Shown here in pieces: positions 21,336 to 34,777 of a stretch of DNA of 64,000 nucleotides. A program made the position numbers and the translations under genes. The stretch's first letter is position 1, and each line of letters opens with the position of its first letter. This DNA comes from Sipunculus nudus (taxonomy: Eukaryota; Annelida; Sipuncula; Golfingiida; Sipunculidae). The stretch lies in contig CM049310.1 in the NCBI GenBank assembly GCA_026874595.1, positions 66,110,056 through 66,174,055 on the forward strand, written 5' to 3'. The notes under the pieces were generated by a model, which saw only the letters and a program-made list of their open reading frames with translations, ran no database searches and was not told the origin of the DNA.

Positions 21336-21540
21336 TTGATGTATTGGACTGATATTTTTGATGTATTGGACTGATATTTTGACCTGCCTATGCATCTTTG
21401 ATGGTATTCTCATTTACAAGACAGGTGGTGCCACCTACATTGACTTTTGCAGTGTGTGTGCCTGCTTATTTCTACAGAGGAATTCGATACGTCAGCCTAA
21501 AATTGGGCATGTTTATATATATCGGGTAGCCCTCATTTTT

Positions 21541-22004
21541 GGTTGACCTCTGACCTTTCTTCTCTGCCCAGCGTCCATTTGTGCGTCTGTTTCCACGCAT
21601 AAACCCACATATCTCGGCAACGGTTTGACCAATAAGGCTAAAGATTTTGCACAAATGTAGCCCTTGGAAAGCTTTATAACATACACTAAAAATGGTGGCG
21701 CCACCTGCAACCATTTTTGCACAGCGTCCATCTGTTCATCTGCCTTGGGATAAAATCACTCATATCTCAGCAGTGGTTTGACTTATTCACCTGAAATTTT
21801 GCAGGTTTATACATCCTGGACAATTTTCTCGATTTTATGACAGGTGGCACGACCTACATTCACGTTTATGCTGCAGACATCCATGCTAATATTCAACACA
21901 CCTCACTCTATTCCCCTTGCCACTTAATCCATGCCTCACTTCACCCGTGCCACTCTGATTTCTGCGGATACACATAGTCGCTTGTCGACTACCCATATTC
22001 TAGT
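21541..22004 (+). mobile_element. Family C, 3' part
   Basis: Starts abruptly at 'ggttgacctctgacc' and ends with TGCGGATACACATAG, a perfect hairpin (AGTCG 21976-21980, CGACT 21986-21990) and TTCTAGTT. The 5' half is missing. Confidence 0.75.
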
Positions 22005-22179
22005 TTTAAAATGTCCAAGTCTGAAACTTGCAGGTCCGAAACGTCCATTTTGCTGAAATTATAATGACTAAGGTAGATATGCAGGACTTAAGAGGATCAA
22101 TATTAAATTTTAAAAATCAAAACCTCTATTCATACCCCTAAACTTTGCACAGGTTCGCATTAGGTCTTTAGGCCTTGTT

Positions 22180-25100
22180 TAAAAACTTTTAAAAAATGTA
22201 GATTTATTATTTTAGATATACCTCCTGCCAGGTAATGTTTATAATCACAGATATACGTTAACCCATACTATTTCAAAAACAACTGGAGCTAGCATCATGA
22301 AATTTAATGCAAAAAATTTGCCATCTGAAAAAAATCTGCATTTTCTTAGATTTTATAGAGAAAAAGCTAAAAAACCTTTAAAAATCTTCTCCTCTGAACT
22401 GTTCAAACCAATTGGTTTAATATTTCACAGAATTAATCTTTTATACCATCTCTATCAAGTTTGTTCAAATGGTTCAAGTTCTGTGAATTTTGGCCGAATT
22501 ACAGGAAGTTGAACCTAGTCATCTGTCCAAAAAAGCATAGTAAAATGACAATCTCAGAAACGGCCAGAGCTATCATCACCAAATTTTATGCCAGTGTTGG
22601 TCACATGAGTCATATGTGAAATTGGCGCCACCTTTTTTTGGTCATTGGTCATCTGTATATCAACCTATAATTTCTCAGGAATTGCAGGAGCTACCATCCC
22701 CAGATTTTATGCAATTATCTGTCACATATCAAATGTTGTGGGATTCAGCTTATGTTTTTTGCTATCTGCATTTACTTAGAGTTTATAGGGGAAAAGCAGA
22801 AAAACCTGTAAAGGTCTTCTTTTAAATGGTCCAGCCAAATTGTTCAATATTTTACAGAAATGATCCCAGAGGCAAGCCTCTCTCAAGTTTGTTCAAATGG
22901 TTTGCATTTAATGAATTTTAGTGGAGTTAGACGAATTTGAACAGTCATTTGGCCAAGTAATGACAGAAGCTAGCATTACCAAGTCTTGTGCAAATGTTGG
23001 TCATATGACTCATATTTGAAGTTGCAGATTTCGTGGTGCCACCTACATTGACCTGTTTTTTATGAGCAAAAACCTCATAATTTTAGCCTCTTTCAGCTTA
23101 AAATGTTTATGATGAAACTGTCAAGCTGAATTGTTCAATTTTTTAAAAGAATTTATCCTAGGACATGGTTCTTTCAATCATATCAGAAAAGCTTAAGTTG
23201 TTCTTATGGCCATTATTATGTCTTTTTCAAACTGAGGACTGCAAAACTCTTCTTCTACAAAATTGTTGTTTCAATTATAACTTCTGTTACATGGCACAAA
23301 AATTATTCTTAGGTGGTCTTTGTTCAAGTTTACTTGAATGATTTTTGGTTAGTTTATAAATATTTCAGCTTGAAAAAAAGCATTTTAGCCAAAGTCTTTC
23401 AGTATGTGTAAACAGATTTGCCAACAAGCCAAGATTGTGTCTGTATATTTACATAGGTAAAGAAACTGCCAACTGTTTCAGATTTGGCAGTAGATCAAGG
23501 GTTCATTCAGTGCAGCCAGATATAGGTCAAGAGTTCTGTCAGTGCAGCCAAGCACAAGGCATGTGATCCCCTCATGGGTGACATGTGAACACCTCATGGG
23601 CACCATGTGATCACCTCATGGGTGTCATGCCCCTAAGGGCTGCATGCAGAGCCAATCTATTTATAGCTTTGGCAGACTGCCAACTGTATCAGATTAGGCA
23701 ACAGGTCAAGAGTTCACTCAGTGCAGCCAGGTACAGGTCAAAAGTTCACCCAGTCTAGCCAGGTGCAGGTCATGAGTTCACTCAATGCAGTAGCCTGAGC
23801 TAGCAAATTTGTCACAGTTCACTCGGGGAAACTGCCATTCTCACCTAAGCCTGGTCAGCCCCATGCATCAGATATTTTGACCTGTCTATGTGTCTTTGAT
23901 GGGTTTCTCGTTCACAAGATAGGTGTCACCACATTTGCATGACATTTGCACAGTGTGTGACTTTTTTGCCTGCTTATTTCTATAGAGGAATTTGATATAT
24001 CCTCCTGAAATTGGGCATATTTATACCTATCGTATTTTAATTATCGTATACTTGTTGTATACAAGACTGGTGGTGCCACCTACAATAATTATTTGCACAT
24101 TGTGCGCCCTGCTTATTTCTCAGGAGGGTTTGATATATCAATCTGAACTTAGGCATATGTATATATCTCTGAATCCTTTTTGTATACAAGACTGGTGGTG
24201 CCATCTACAATCAGTTTTAGCTCAGCTGACTGAACGTCAACTGAGGTATAGGAATGGCGCTTTCTCCGTCGTCCGTCTGGCCGTCCATTAGCAGGGCACA
24301 AATCATAACAGCTGGTACTAGAAACTTCTAAGTGAACATCCAGGGAGGTCAATTAAAAATTTCCTTGGAAACCTGAAATTAGGTCACTGCGACCTTTTTC
24401 CTTCGAGCTATGGGGCTTGAAAGTACCCCCCAGAATAGTAAAAAAATTTGATACAAAAGCTCCGATATCTTGACAATTAATGCATGGTTTGTCATGAATT
24501 TTGCCTTGAATATTGACCATGACTAGTTTTGTCAGTTCCTGAAACGTGGTGGTTTTCCTATTTTAACAAATATTTTTCTATTTATTTACTATAAAATGAC
24601 AACAATCATGTCAGTTTCTCAGCTGTCATTACATCTGGTGTCCCAAAACCTGGTGTGTTTATTGATCACAAGTCAGTCTGTCTGTTTGTATGTCTGTCTG
24701 TCTGTCAATCCTTCCATCCACATGAATTAGTTTCCAGATGATTACTCTAGTTAATTTTGATGTATTGGTTTCAAACTTGACTTATAAATGGCCCACCACT
24801 AATTAGGGAATTTGTATGCATTTGAAGCCAAACTTTTCATCGCAAACCTTCCATCTTCAAGATATTGCTAACCTGCCACTAGGGGAAGATTCTGTTTGAT
24901 TTTTGGGTCATAGGTCAAAGGTCAAGGTCACAGGGCCCATCCATTCACAAATTAGTTTATGGATGATAATTCTGCTTTGGATAGACAGACTGGCTTCAAA
25001 CTTGATTTAATAATGACCAACCACATATGTAAATTCATTTTGATTTTCAGGGTCCAGCGATCTAAGTTGATGGTCACAGAAGCCACATCTTTAAAAAGAT

Positions 25101-25573
25101 TGTGGATGCACTGTAAATCAAACTTTTCATCCTGAACTTTCCAACGTTCACACATGGCTTCCTTGCCCAAAGTGAGGAAACCTGTAGAATTTGAGGTTAT
25201 CTGGTCAGAGGTCAAGGTCACTTTTAAAAGATTGTTACAATAATCCTAATACTGCAAGTTCAAGGATATTAAGTTCTAAGATTTTTTGGTTACAAGGTTA
25301 TTGGTTAAGGTCACAAGACTGTCATTCTGAAAAATTTCTTTCAAAATATCCTTATAGACAAATTCAACTGAGCGTTGAGACCCATGGGTCCCTGGTTCTG
25401 TTGTGTGCAACCATGCCAGAATTTCAGCAGTGAAGTTTGTGATATTGTTTCTTATTCAAAATGTTTAGTACCTGCATTGTTCATATACATGAGAAGTCAT
25501 GGTCCAGCATTGAAACATTATACCTGGTGTATTTCCCAATGCACAGGTTCGCATTAGGCCTGTAGGCTTTGTT
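22180..25573 (+). mobile_element. Family B copy, headless, carrying an A3 element
   Basis: Starts inside the B body (atgtagatttattattttag) and follows B order through the minisatellite (23556), 32-bp repeats, core monomers (24050-24210), the A3 insertion and the 3' end GCACAGGTTCGCATTAGGCC...TTTGTT at 25573. Confidence 0.65.
24214..25397 (+). mobile_element. Family A3 element nested in B (about 1.18 kb)
   Basis: Head TTTTAGCTCAGCTGACTG at 24214; interior with 'tctgtctgtctgtctg', 'aggtcaaaggtcaaggtcac' and 'gtttccagatgatt' phrases; 3' end CAACTGAGCGTTGAGACCCATGGG then TCCCTGGTT. The B core continues on both sides. A second copy sits at the same B position at 53864-54673. Confidence 0.75.
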
Positions 25574-26329
25574 AGAATTAGTAATTACATTTACACATTT
25601 TTGTTTATTAAATATATCTTTTGGTATAACTCTTAGTCCCATAACCTGTTTTAGCTCAGCTGACTGTAAGTCATCTGAGCTATAGTGATCACTCTTTGTC
25701 CGTCCGGTCGTCCGTCTGTACGTTAACAAGGCACAAATCTTAACCACTGGACCTTCTTACTTGACATCCAGGGAGGTCCGTGAAAAATCTCCATGAAACC
25801 TGGAATTAGGTCTCTGATACCTATATTCTTCAAGCTATGGGGTTCCGAAAAACTCCCCAGAATAATGAAAAATTTGATACAAAAGCTCAGGTATCTGAAC
25901 CACTAATGCATTGATCACCATGATTCTTTGCATAAATATTGATCGTGGAGTGTTTCATCAGTTTCTGCAGACTGGTGGTGCCATGCACCTATATTTTTCA
26001 ATTTTTTACCATTTTTTCTCTGTTTTTGAGACCTTAAAAGATGCGGTTATCTGTTAACAGGGCAGGTATGATAACCACTGGACCTAGAATCTTGTTATCT
26101 TGACATGCAGGGAGACCCATGAAAAGCCTCCTTTGAAACCTAAAATTAGGTCTCTGTTACCCATATTCTTTTAGCTATGGGGCTCTGAAGTACCCCCCAG
26201 AATAATAAAAAATTTTATACAAAAGCTCAATTATCTGAACAACTAATGCATTGATCACCATATTTTTTTTTTATGGATATTGGTCATGGAGTGTTCCACC
26301 AGTTTCTGTAGACTGGTGGCCCCACCTGT
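25574..26329 (+). repeat. Family A2, 5' part
   Basis: After about 75 bp of unassigned AT-rich sequence, the A2 head TTTTAGCTCAGCTGACTG lies at 25650, with 'gtgatcactctttgtccgtc' and two diverged units of 'cactggaccta...tgacatgcagggag'. It is cut by a short B element at 26330. Confidence 0.65.
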
Positions 26330-26837
26330 ATTTTTAGCGAAACTGTGGGCTTATGCGATGATGCAGCGTTGTCTGTTGTGTGGTGTGGTGCGTCATGTGT
26401 ATGTTAACCATAGCTATCTCAAAATCAGCAGGAGCTAGCATCACCAAATTTTTTGCAAATAAACAGTTATCTGAAAAACTCTATCATATTTTGCTTATTT
26501 CTTGGCTTACTGCATTTTCTTAGATTTTATAGGGAAGAAGCTAAAAAATATTAAAAAATGTTTTTTCTCTGAAACCTTGCTGCCATATTGTCCCTTCATC
26601 TCTCCCAATAATCCTCCCTGGCAAAAAGAACATATCAGAAATATCCTGACTGATACATCCTACTTTTAATATGTCCTAGTCCGAACCTTGCAGGTCCGAA
26701 ACGTTGATTTTGCTGAAATCATAATGACTAAGTCAGATATGCAGGACATAAGAGGATCAATATTAAATTTTAAAATGGACCTCAATTCATACTCTCAAAC
26801 TTTGCACAGGTTCGCTTTAGGCCTGTAGTCCTTGTTT
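26330..26837 (+). mobile_element. Short family B element (subtype B2, about 0.5 kb)
   Basis: Has both ends: head TTTTTAGCGAAACTGTGGGC at 26330 and terminus GCACAGGTTCGCTTTAGGCC...CCTTGTT at 26837. The middle is deleted compared with long B copies, so this is an internal-deletion derivative. Confidence 0.75.
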
Positions 26838-27980
26838 TGATTTTTTAGCGAACCTGTGAGCTTATGCGACGGTGCGGCGTTGTGTGTCGTGCATCGTACG
26901 TCGTCTGTACGTTAACTATAGCTATCGCAAAAACGGCAGGAGCTAGCATCACCAATTTTTTTGCAAATAATCAGTCATCCAAAAAACTATATCTGATTTT
27001 GTTTACTTTTTTCCTAACTACATTTTCTTGGATTTTATAGGGAAAAAGCTAAAAAAGCTTTTAAAATCTTCTTCTCCGAAACTATCCAGCCAAATTGTCC
27101 AATATTTCACAGAAATGATCCCTGGAACAATCTTTTTCAAGTTTTTTCGAATGGTTCCAGTTTGGAGATTTCTGGCCGAGTTACAGGAGGTTGAACTTTG
27201 TTAACTGTGCAAAAAAGCATATTAAAATTAAAATCTCAGAAACGGCAGGAGCTATCATCACCAAATTTTATGCCAATGTTGGTCACGTAGGTCATATTTG
27301 AAATTGAGGTATTGGTGGCGCCACCTGCATTGGCCTTTTTTATACGGGGTCATCAGTGCCTGTATCACACTGAGGGCAACAAAAAGCTTCTTCTCTGAAA
27401 CCATATGGCCAAAATGTTTAATATCGCACAGAAATGATCCTAGGGTAGTGCCATCTGAAGTTTGTTCAAAGGGTCTCTTTTCAGTGACTTTTGGCTAAGT
27501 TATCGGAAGCCTAATTTAGTCATATGCCATAACAGCCCATTTTAGCTCAGTGGCTACAAAGATCTTCTTCTCAAAAACCACTGGGCCAAATTCTTAAATC
27601 TCACACATTAATTATCCTCAGATGTTAATAATTCAAGATTGTTCAAATGGTCTTGGTTCAGTGCTTTTTAGCTGAACTTAGCCAGTTTGCTGTATCTTCC
27701 TATATGAGTTTTAAACCTGCGAAACGTTTTTTGACTGATGCCACTGAAGCCAGATTGTTCAATATTGTACAAGAATAATCCCTACAATAATTCTTATAAT
27801 AATTGTCATTGATGGTCCCACATGAATGATTTTTGGCAGAAATATGGAGATTGAATTGAGTCATTTTACCATATATGTTAGCTGTGTGATGCTGTTACAT
27901 CTAGCCTGGCACCAGTTTATCAGCATGTATTACATCATGCCAAATTTCAGGTTATCTTTGGTTAATATTGACAAGAAAGT

Positions 27981-30900
27981 TTTTAGCTCAGCTGACTATA
28001 AGTCATCTGAGCTATAGTCGTGCTCCATTGTCCGTCCGTCCGGCCGTAAGACTGGCACGTTTCGACACCATTGGATATACGAATCTGAAATTCGCCATAC
28101 AGTTAGATGTCCCCAAAATCTCCTACCATGCTGAAAATTGGGTCAATAGGACTTTGTTCCTTCGAGATATTAAGAAAAAACCTCAATTTTTTATTAGAAA
28201 TCTATTTTCCAACTTCAGGACTACCTAATATCTAAACCACTCATCTGGTTTTCTTCATATTTACCATAAATATTCCTATATATAGTTCCTATATACATGC
28301 CAGAATTTAAGTCAGTATTATTTAATTTAAAAAAGTTATGGGCCCAAATATAATAGACTTTGTAAAGAAATCAGGAAAGATATTTGGTCACTTAAGACCA
28401 AAAGTGTTAAAGGTAGGGACTTTTTTTTCAGTAATAATTTTAATTGATCAAAATTTAATTGTTTACCAAAAATTAGATCAAAATCTGTTAATTTTTTTTA
28501 AATATTGGCAAAAATATTAAATTGGTACCTTAAATTTTGCCCAAGTTTGATCATGGCACGTTTTTTTCCTGTAAGTACTGTGGAGTTAATTTTCACAGCA
28601 TGTTTTTATTAGCAATTTGTCTGTTAACACCAAAAATTTGAAACAAGTTGATAAAAAACTGTAGATTTTATTCAAGTTTTCAAGCACTATGTCACATATT
28701 GTTTACATCAAGCTAGTGTTATGCAGTTTGCTAGAGCTCAGCTCCCCAGCTTCAGCTCTAAGTTCCTTAAATTTTGCATACAGTTAGATGTCTCCAAAAT
28801 CCCCTACCATGCCAATAATTTGATCACTAGGACTTAATTCCTTTGAAATATTAATTAATGAAAAACCCATTGTTACACTGTAAGACTGCCTAATATCAAA
28901 ACCACTGATCTGACTTTGATCATATATAATATACATATTTTTCTATACATTTGCTATGCACATGCCAGAAATGATGTCAGTATTGCTTTGTTTTAAGTTA
29001 TGGGCCCAAACATAATGTACTTTTTAAAAAATCAAGAAATATATTTACTCCCTTAACAAGAGGATTGCTGAAGCTAGAGATTTTTTGTCAGGGATGTAAC
29101 ATTATTTAATCAAGATTCAATTGGATACCCAAAATTAGTTCTGAATTTTTCAAATTTTACAAGTTATTAGTATAAATATAAAATTAGTACCTTAAATTTT
29201 ACCCAACTTTGACTATGGCACGTTTGTTTCCTGAGAGCACTGTTGATATGATTTTCATATCATGCACACATAAAGATTTCATCTTTGTAGTTTAGAAAGC
29301 TGAAAGATTTGCCAAATATTGTAGCTTTTATTAATGTTTTTATGAGACCATGTCAGACCCAGGCTCAATCCAGCCCCTCTTCAGTCACCTGTATGTTGAC
29401 CTTGTTTACCTTTCATCAGATTATGCATGCTTGAGCGAAGCATACACTGGGGCAGCCAGGCAGCTAATGCCCAGACACAGTTGATCCAGGTGTCCAACCC
29501 AACTCATCTAGTTGTTGTTTTGAAAAACAACATAACAATAAACAATAAATTAATAATTTTGGATTGTTTTTTTTATAACAAATTAAATAAAAATTATTAG
29601 AAAAGGAATTTGTTAGTTGATGAGTAACAGAAAATTAACTTGCAGTTACTGATGATGCAAGAATCTTGTATGGATGGATAGAATGTCAATGTCAATGTTA
29701 TTCTAAATAACACCATGCAGTCACCTATGGTTTTTTTCAGTTAAATTTTAATGATAAAAAAAAAATAAATCATATTATTCATTACTAATCATTAGGGATC
29801 ATATGAAGGAAATTAATGATAGACAAAGATGCAGTTGAAAATATTAATCTAGATTCCTACTGTGTCTAGTGTGTCGATTGATGTGTAAGTCGTCCAAAGT
29901 GAATATATTACATTTATTTTTAGCGAACCTGTGAGCTTATGCGATGGTGTGGCGTCGTTCATCGTCTGTCGTCCGTAGTCTGTACGTTAACCCATACTAT
30001 CTTGAAAATGGCAAGAATTAGCATCACGAAATCCTATGCATAAAATTAGTCATCCAAAAAACTCTATCAGATTTTGCTTATTTTTCGGCTAACTGCATTT
30101 TCTTAGATTTTATAGGGAAAAAGCTAAAAAAGCTTAAAAAATCTTCTTCTCCAAATCTGTTCAGCCAAATTGTCCAGTATTTTACAGAAATGATTCCTGG
30201 AACAATCTCTCTCAAGTTTGTTTGAATGGTTTAAGTTCGGTGATTTTTGGCCGAGTTACAGGAAGTTGAACTTAGTCATCTGTCCAAAAAAGCATACTAA
30301 AATTACAATCTCAGAAATGGCCAGAGCTATCATCACCAAATTTTATGCCAGTGTTGGTCACATGAGTCATATATGAAATTCAGGTATTGGTGGCGCCACC
30401 TGCATTGACCTTTTTTTGGTCATTGGTCATCTGTATATCAACCTTTAATTTCTCAGGAATTGCAGGAGCTACCATCCCCAGATTTTATGCAATTATCTGT
30501 CACATATCAAATGTTGTTGGATTCAGCTTATCTTTGCTATCTGCATTTACTTAGATTTTATAGGGGAAAAGCTGAAAAAACCTTTAAAGGTCTTCTTGTA
30601 AATGGTCCAGCCAAACTGTTCAATATTTTACAGAAATGATCCCAGAGGCAAGCCCTCTCAAGTTTGTTCAAATGGTTTGTGTTGGATAAATTTTAGCAGA
30701 GTTACATAACAGGCCAAGATTGTGTATGTTTCTTGAATAGGTTGAGAAACTGCCAACTGTTTCAGATTTGGCAACAGATCAAGAGTTCATTCAGTGCAGC
30801 CAAATATAGGTCAATAGTTGAATCAGTGCAGCCAAGCACAAGGCATGTGATCACCTCATGGGCAGCATGTGATCAACTCATGAGTATCATGTAATCACCT

Positions 30901-31953
30901 CATGGGTGTCATGCCCCTCAGGGCTGCATATGGAGCCAATCTGTGAGCTTATGCAATTGTGTGGCTACTATTTCAGATTTGGCAATAGGCAAAAGGTCAG
31001 CCTGGATTTATTTATAGCTTTGGCAGACTGCCAACTGTGTCAGATTATGCAACAGGTCAAGAGTTCACTCAGTGCAGCCAGGTGCAGGTCAAGAGTTCAC
31101 TCAGTGCAGTAGCCTGAGCCAGTAATTTGTCACAGTACACTCGGGGCAACAGCCTTTCTCACCTAAGCCTGGTCAGCCCCATGCATCAGGCTCAAGGTAA
31201 GTTTGATGTATTGGCCTGATATTCTGACCTGTCTATGTGTCTTTAATGGCTTTCTCGTTCACAAGACAGGTGTCACCATCTACAGTGACTCATGAAAAGT
31301 TTATGTGCCTGCCTAATTCTACGGAGGAATTTGATATATCAGCCTGAAATTGGGCATATTTATACATGTCAAATAGCTTTGTCATATACAAGACTGGTGG
31401 TGCCACCTACAATAATTATTGTGTTGTGTGCACCCATGCCAGAATTTCAGCAGTGATGATTGTGTATTGTTTCTTGTTCAAAATGTTTAGTACTTGCATT
31501 GTTCATATATATGAAAAGTAATGGTTCAGCATTGAAGCTTTATACCTGGTGTATATCCATATGCACAGGTTCGCATTTGGCCTGTAGGCCTTGTTAAAAA
31601 TCATATGATTTTCTTCTTATTTTTTTTTTTTTTAATAAAAATTATATTGGCACAATATTTATTATTAAATTTTAATAAATAGTTAAACTCTTTTATTATA
31701 TGTGCTGCTTATAAGTTATATGGCCAAGTCAAAATCTGTGTGACAATAGCACTCCATTTGTTAATAAAATAAATGAAATCAATCCTCTTCCCTGTCTCCA
31801 AAGATACTATCAAAATCATACATAAGCTAAACACCAACAACTCATAATTAAGCTTATATTTATTACCACACAAAACCAGCATGTGCCTCTTTCCCAAATC
31901 ATATTTTTTATCATATATAACAGCTGAGCGCCGTGACCCATGGGTCCCTTGTT
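27981..31953 (+). mobile_element. Family A1 element nested in B and itself holding a B
   Basis: Head TTTTAGCTCAGCTGACTATAAG, inverted arm TCATCTGAGCTATAG, A1 body to 29918, a nested B (29919-31595), then the A1 tail (atggccaagtcaaaatctg) and the terminus CAGCTGAGCGCCGTGACCC...CCCTTGTT at 31953. Both ends are intact. Confidence 0.8.
29919..31595 (+). mobile_element. Family B element nested in A1
   Basis: Head TTTTTAGCGAACCTGTGAGC at 29919; B body, minisatellite (30839), 32-bp repeats with GTAAGT (31198), core monomers and the complete 3' end at 31595. The flanks are A1 interior; the A1 copy at 57600-58030 shows the uninterrupted form. Confidence 0.8.
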
Positions 31954-33121
31954 TTAAAATCTTTTAAAAATTTTGGATTTATGATTTCAGTTATTTGTCA
32001 TACCAGGCAATGTTACAATCATAGATGTTCAGCTCTCTGTGGCTATATAAAGACAACCGTTCGTGGATTATAAATAATTGGTATCCCTACTCAACTTAAT
32101 TCAAGAATTTGCCATCAATGAGATATATCTGTATTCTAATTTTGCATTCAGGATGCATCCATAATAATATTACACATATTCCTGATTCCTTTTTTCATAA
32201 AAAGTCAGCTGAAAAGCATTTTGTATTGGGAAAATTAATTTCAAAGTTATTTCAAGTAGGGACTACTTTTGTGTACAGATGGCAGCACTTTGTTTACCAT
32301 TGGCAGATTGCCAGTGCCTTGATGTTGGGCATTAGCCAAGATGATGTCAGCTCTATAAATAGTTTTGGCACAGTGCGAGGATTGGAAGAAGTGCAGCCAG
32401 GAAAAAGTCAAGAGTTGACTCAGTGGAGTAGCTGCATTCTATTTATAGCTTTGGCAGACTGCTCACTGCATCATATTTGGCACCAAAGTTCAGCCTGAAT
32501 CTATTTATAGCTTTGGCAGACTGCCAACTGTGTCAGATTATGCAACAGGACAACAATTCACTCAGTGCAGCCGGGTACAGGTCAAAAGTTCACTCAGTCT
32601 AGCCAGGTGCAGGTCAAGAGTTCACTCAGTGCAGTAGCTTGAGGCAGCAATTTTTCACAGTTCACTCGGGGGAACTGCCGTACTCACCTAAGCCTTGTCA
32701 GTCCAGTGCATCAAACTCTTGGGAAGTTTGATGTATTGGACTGATATTTTGACCTGTCTATGCGTCTTTGATGGTATTCTCATTTACAAGACAGGTGGTG
32801 CCACCTACATTGACTTTTGCAAAGTGTATTTGACTGCTTAATTCTATGGAGGAATTTGATATATCAGCCTGAAATTGGGCATATTTGTACATGTCAAATA
32901 GCTTTGTCATATACAAGACTGGTGGTGCCACCTACAATAATTTTTGTGTTGTGTGCACCCATGCCAGAATTTCAGCAGTGATGTTTGTGTATTGTTTCTT
33001 GTTCAAAATGTTTAGTACTTGCATTGTTCATATATATGAAAAGTAGTGGTTCAGCATTGAAGCTTTATACCTGGTGGATATCCATATGCACAGGTTCGCA
33101 TGTAGGCCTGTAGGCCATGTT

Positions 33122-34140
33122 ATTATTTTTCACGTGACCATGTATTATGTATTTTGTATGTATTGGATACATGGGCCTGAGGCCTTCAGTTCCAGAATAA
33201 AGATATTCATATTAGGTATATATACAATGCATACTTATTAGATTTATTTTATGCTCATTTGAAGATGTGCAATTCTAATTTTTCAACGGTATTTTATTCC
33301 ACTTAATAAATTAAATGTGTATTATTATACAACAGCTCATCTCCATTTTCTTTCTTATTCTGTATATTACAGGGTTTCATATATTCCCAGCGGGCATTTT
33401 AAACACATATTACTTTCATATAGTTAATATACAGATATAGAATTACAAATATTTGATCATGAGAGGCTCCTGCATCTTTGATGTAGTCCAAAAAGTCTTG
33501 TTTTCATATGTTTAGTATTGATTATCACCAAAATGCAAGGCCATTACCTTTTCGCTTTTCAAATGCTTATATTGAAAAAATAGAAATGTGCCTTCTGCAT
33601 TTGCTAAAATTTTACAAAAGTCAGCTGAGCACCTTGACCCATGGGTGTAATACTTCTGAAAATGAAATTTGTCACCTTATGGTTGTGAGTACTGGGTCAG
33701 GTTTTAAATGGGGGTTCATGGTATTGACTGCCTGGGGGTTTAAATGGGGGTTCTTGGTATTGACTGCCTGGTGGTTTTAAATGGGGGTTCTTGGTATTGA
33801 CTGCCTGGTGGTTTTAAATGGGGGTTCTTGGTATTGACTGCATGGCGGTTTTAAATGTGGGTTCTTGGTATTGACTGCCTGGCAGTTTTAAATGAAAGAA
33901 AAAGCAAACCTGAGACCCAACCTGTTGTGGCTCCTTTCCACATGGTGGCAGCATGAGTATAGATTGGCGACCGTCTGATTGTGTATATAGAAGTTATAAG
34001 ACACTAATGTACAACTGACATAGAGATGAAACAAAGATGTATATCAGAAAGACTATTGCAGTGGCATTTTACTGAATTTTCATATACTAATATATATATA
34101 TATAAAAAATCTGTATTCATTGTTGTTCACTCTCTTTCAG
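33122..34140 (+). other. Intron before receptor exon 2, low repeat content
   Basis: Mostly unassigned AT-rich DNA. It holds a decayed A-type 3' end near 33617 (AGTCAGCTGAGCACCTTGACCCATGGGT), the 37-bp minisatellite, a short (TA)n at 34091 and the polypyrimidine tract of the exon 2 acceptor. Confidence 0.5.
33702..33892 (+). repeat. 37-bp minisatellite, about five copies
   Basis: Unit TTTTAAATGGGGGTTCTTGG plus TATTGACTGCCTGGTGG, repeated about five times with small changes. It ends about 250 bp before exon 2. Confidence 0.9.
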
Positions 34141-34268
34141 GGATTCTGTTTGGATACAAGGGTGTTCTGCTCTTGTTTGGAATATTGTTAGCTTATGAGA
34201 CAAGAAGTGTAAAGGTCAAACATGTCAACGACTCAAGATTTGTAGGAATGAGCATATACAACGTAGTG
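34141..34268 (+). CDS. GABBR1: GABA-B receptor subunit 1-like, exon with TM5, intracellular loop 3 and start of TM6
   Basis: Follows TCTCTTTCAG. Two bases complete the Gly codon begun in the previous exon, giving [10 protein letters not shown]. The hydrophobic stretch [20 protein letters not shown] is TM5; [15 protein letters not shown] is the short third intracellular loop, a region important for G-protein coupling in this family; MSIYNV opens TM6. The exon ends in phase 0 at GTAGTG before a strong donor GTGAGT (34269). Intact, with no stops. The residues YKG, AYET and MSIYNV are typical of both GABA-B subunits; together with the next exon, subunit 1 fits better. A run-on frame upstream of the acceptor is intron. 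Confidence 0.88.
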
Positions 34269-34273
34269 GTGAG

Positions 34274-34777
34274 TGTTTTACAGATCATAATATTGTGTAA
34301 ACTCTTTGCTTCAGTCAGGGCTGTTATTTGGAGAATTTTAATTGACTCAAATTTTATTCAACACAATGAATGCAGCTAATATTAGTGAATGTGGGGCTAT
34401 CATCAATATTGCATGGTAACTTTTAGCAAGAATTGTAATTCCATTCTTCATGGTCACAGCAGCAAGAAAAGGAAACATGTCTCTATTTCTAGCTCAGCTA
34501 ATGCTTTCATTCATGCTGTGATATGACAATGGCCAGGTCCTCGTGGGATGGATCTTTGTGCATCTACCCTTTGTCCATGTGGATAGGATCCTTCCCTCTG
34601 ACAAACTGGTCATTAAATTTGGCCAGCTGTTAGCAGGGAGCAAAACACAACTCTTAGATCTAGAATGTGCCAACCAATCCTGGTGAAATGTCCTTGGAAA
34701 CCAAAAATTAGTTCACAGTCAGCTGTATTCAGTGAGCTGTGGGAAAAAAATTAGGCTTTTACTCATCATAAAGATTT
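34274..34777 (+). other. Intronic sequence, nothing clear
   Basis: About 500 bp after exon 2 with no terminus I can name. One decayed 'tctagctcagctaatg' near 34489 may be an old A head. Confidence 0.4.

Larger units (their letters stand above)
19392..22179 (+). mobile_element. Family B copy with G module and C remnant
   Basis: Head TTTTTAGCAAACCTGTGAGC at 19394, B body to 20790, G module from 20807 to about 21330, B core, a 5'-truncated C (21541-22004), and a 3' end of subtype B2 ('gcaggtccgaaacgtccatt'; GCACAGGTTCGCATTAGG; CTTGTT) at 22179. In the G part the GTAAGT site is lost (GGGAAGTTTGATG). Confidence 0.65.
26842..33121 (+). mobile_element. Family B element split by a nested A1
   Basis: Head at 26842 (TTTTTTAGCGAACCTGTGAGC), body to 27980. 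After the nested A1 (27981-31953) the B body resumes at 31954 (taaaatcttttaaaaatt), followed by a G module (32200-32730), core monomers and the 3' end GCACAGGTTCGCATG...GGCCATGTT at 33121. An uninterrupted copy at 20540-20600 shows the two halves belong together. Confidence 0.8.
5854..34140 (+). other. Intron of the GABBR1-like gene, about 28.3 kb
   Basis: Bounded by donor GTCAGT at 5854 and acceptor TCTCTTTCAG ending at 34140; phase 1. Nearly all of it is nested repeat DNA described in the other entries. Confidence 0.8.
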
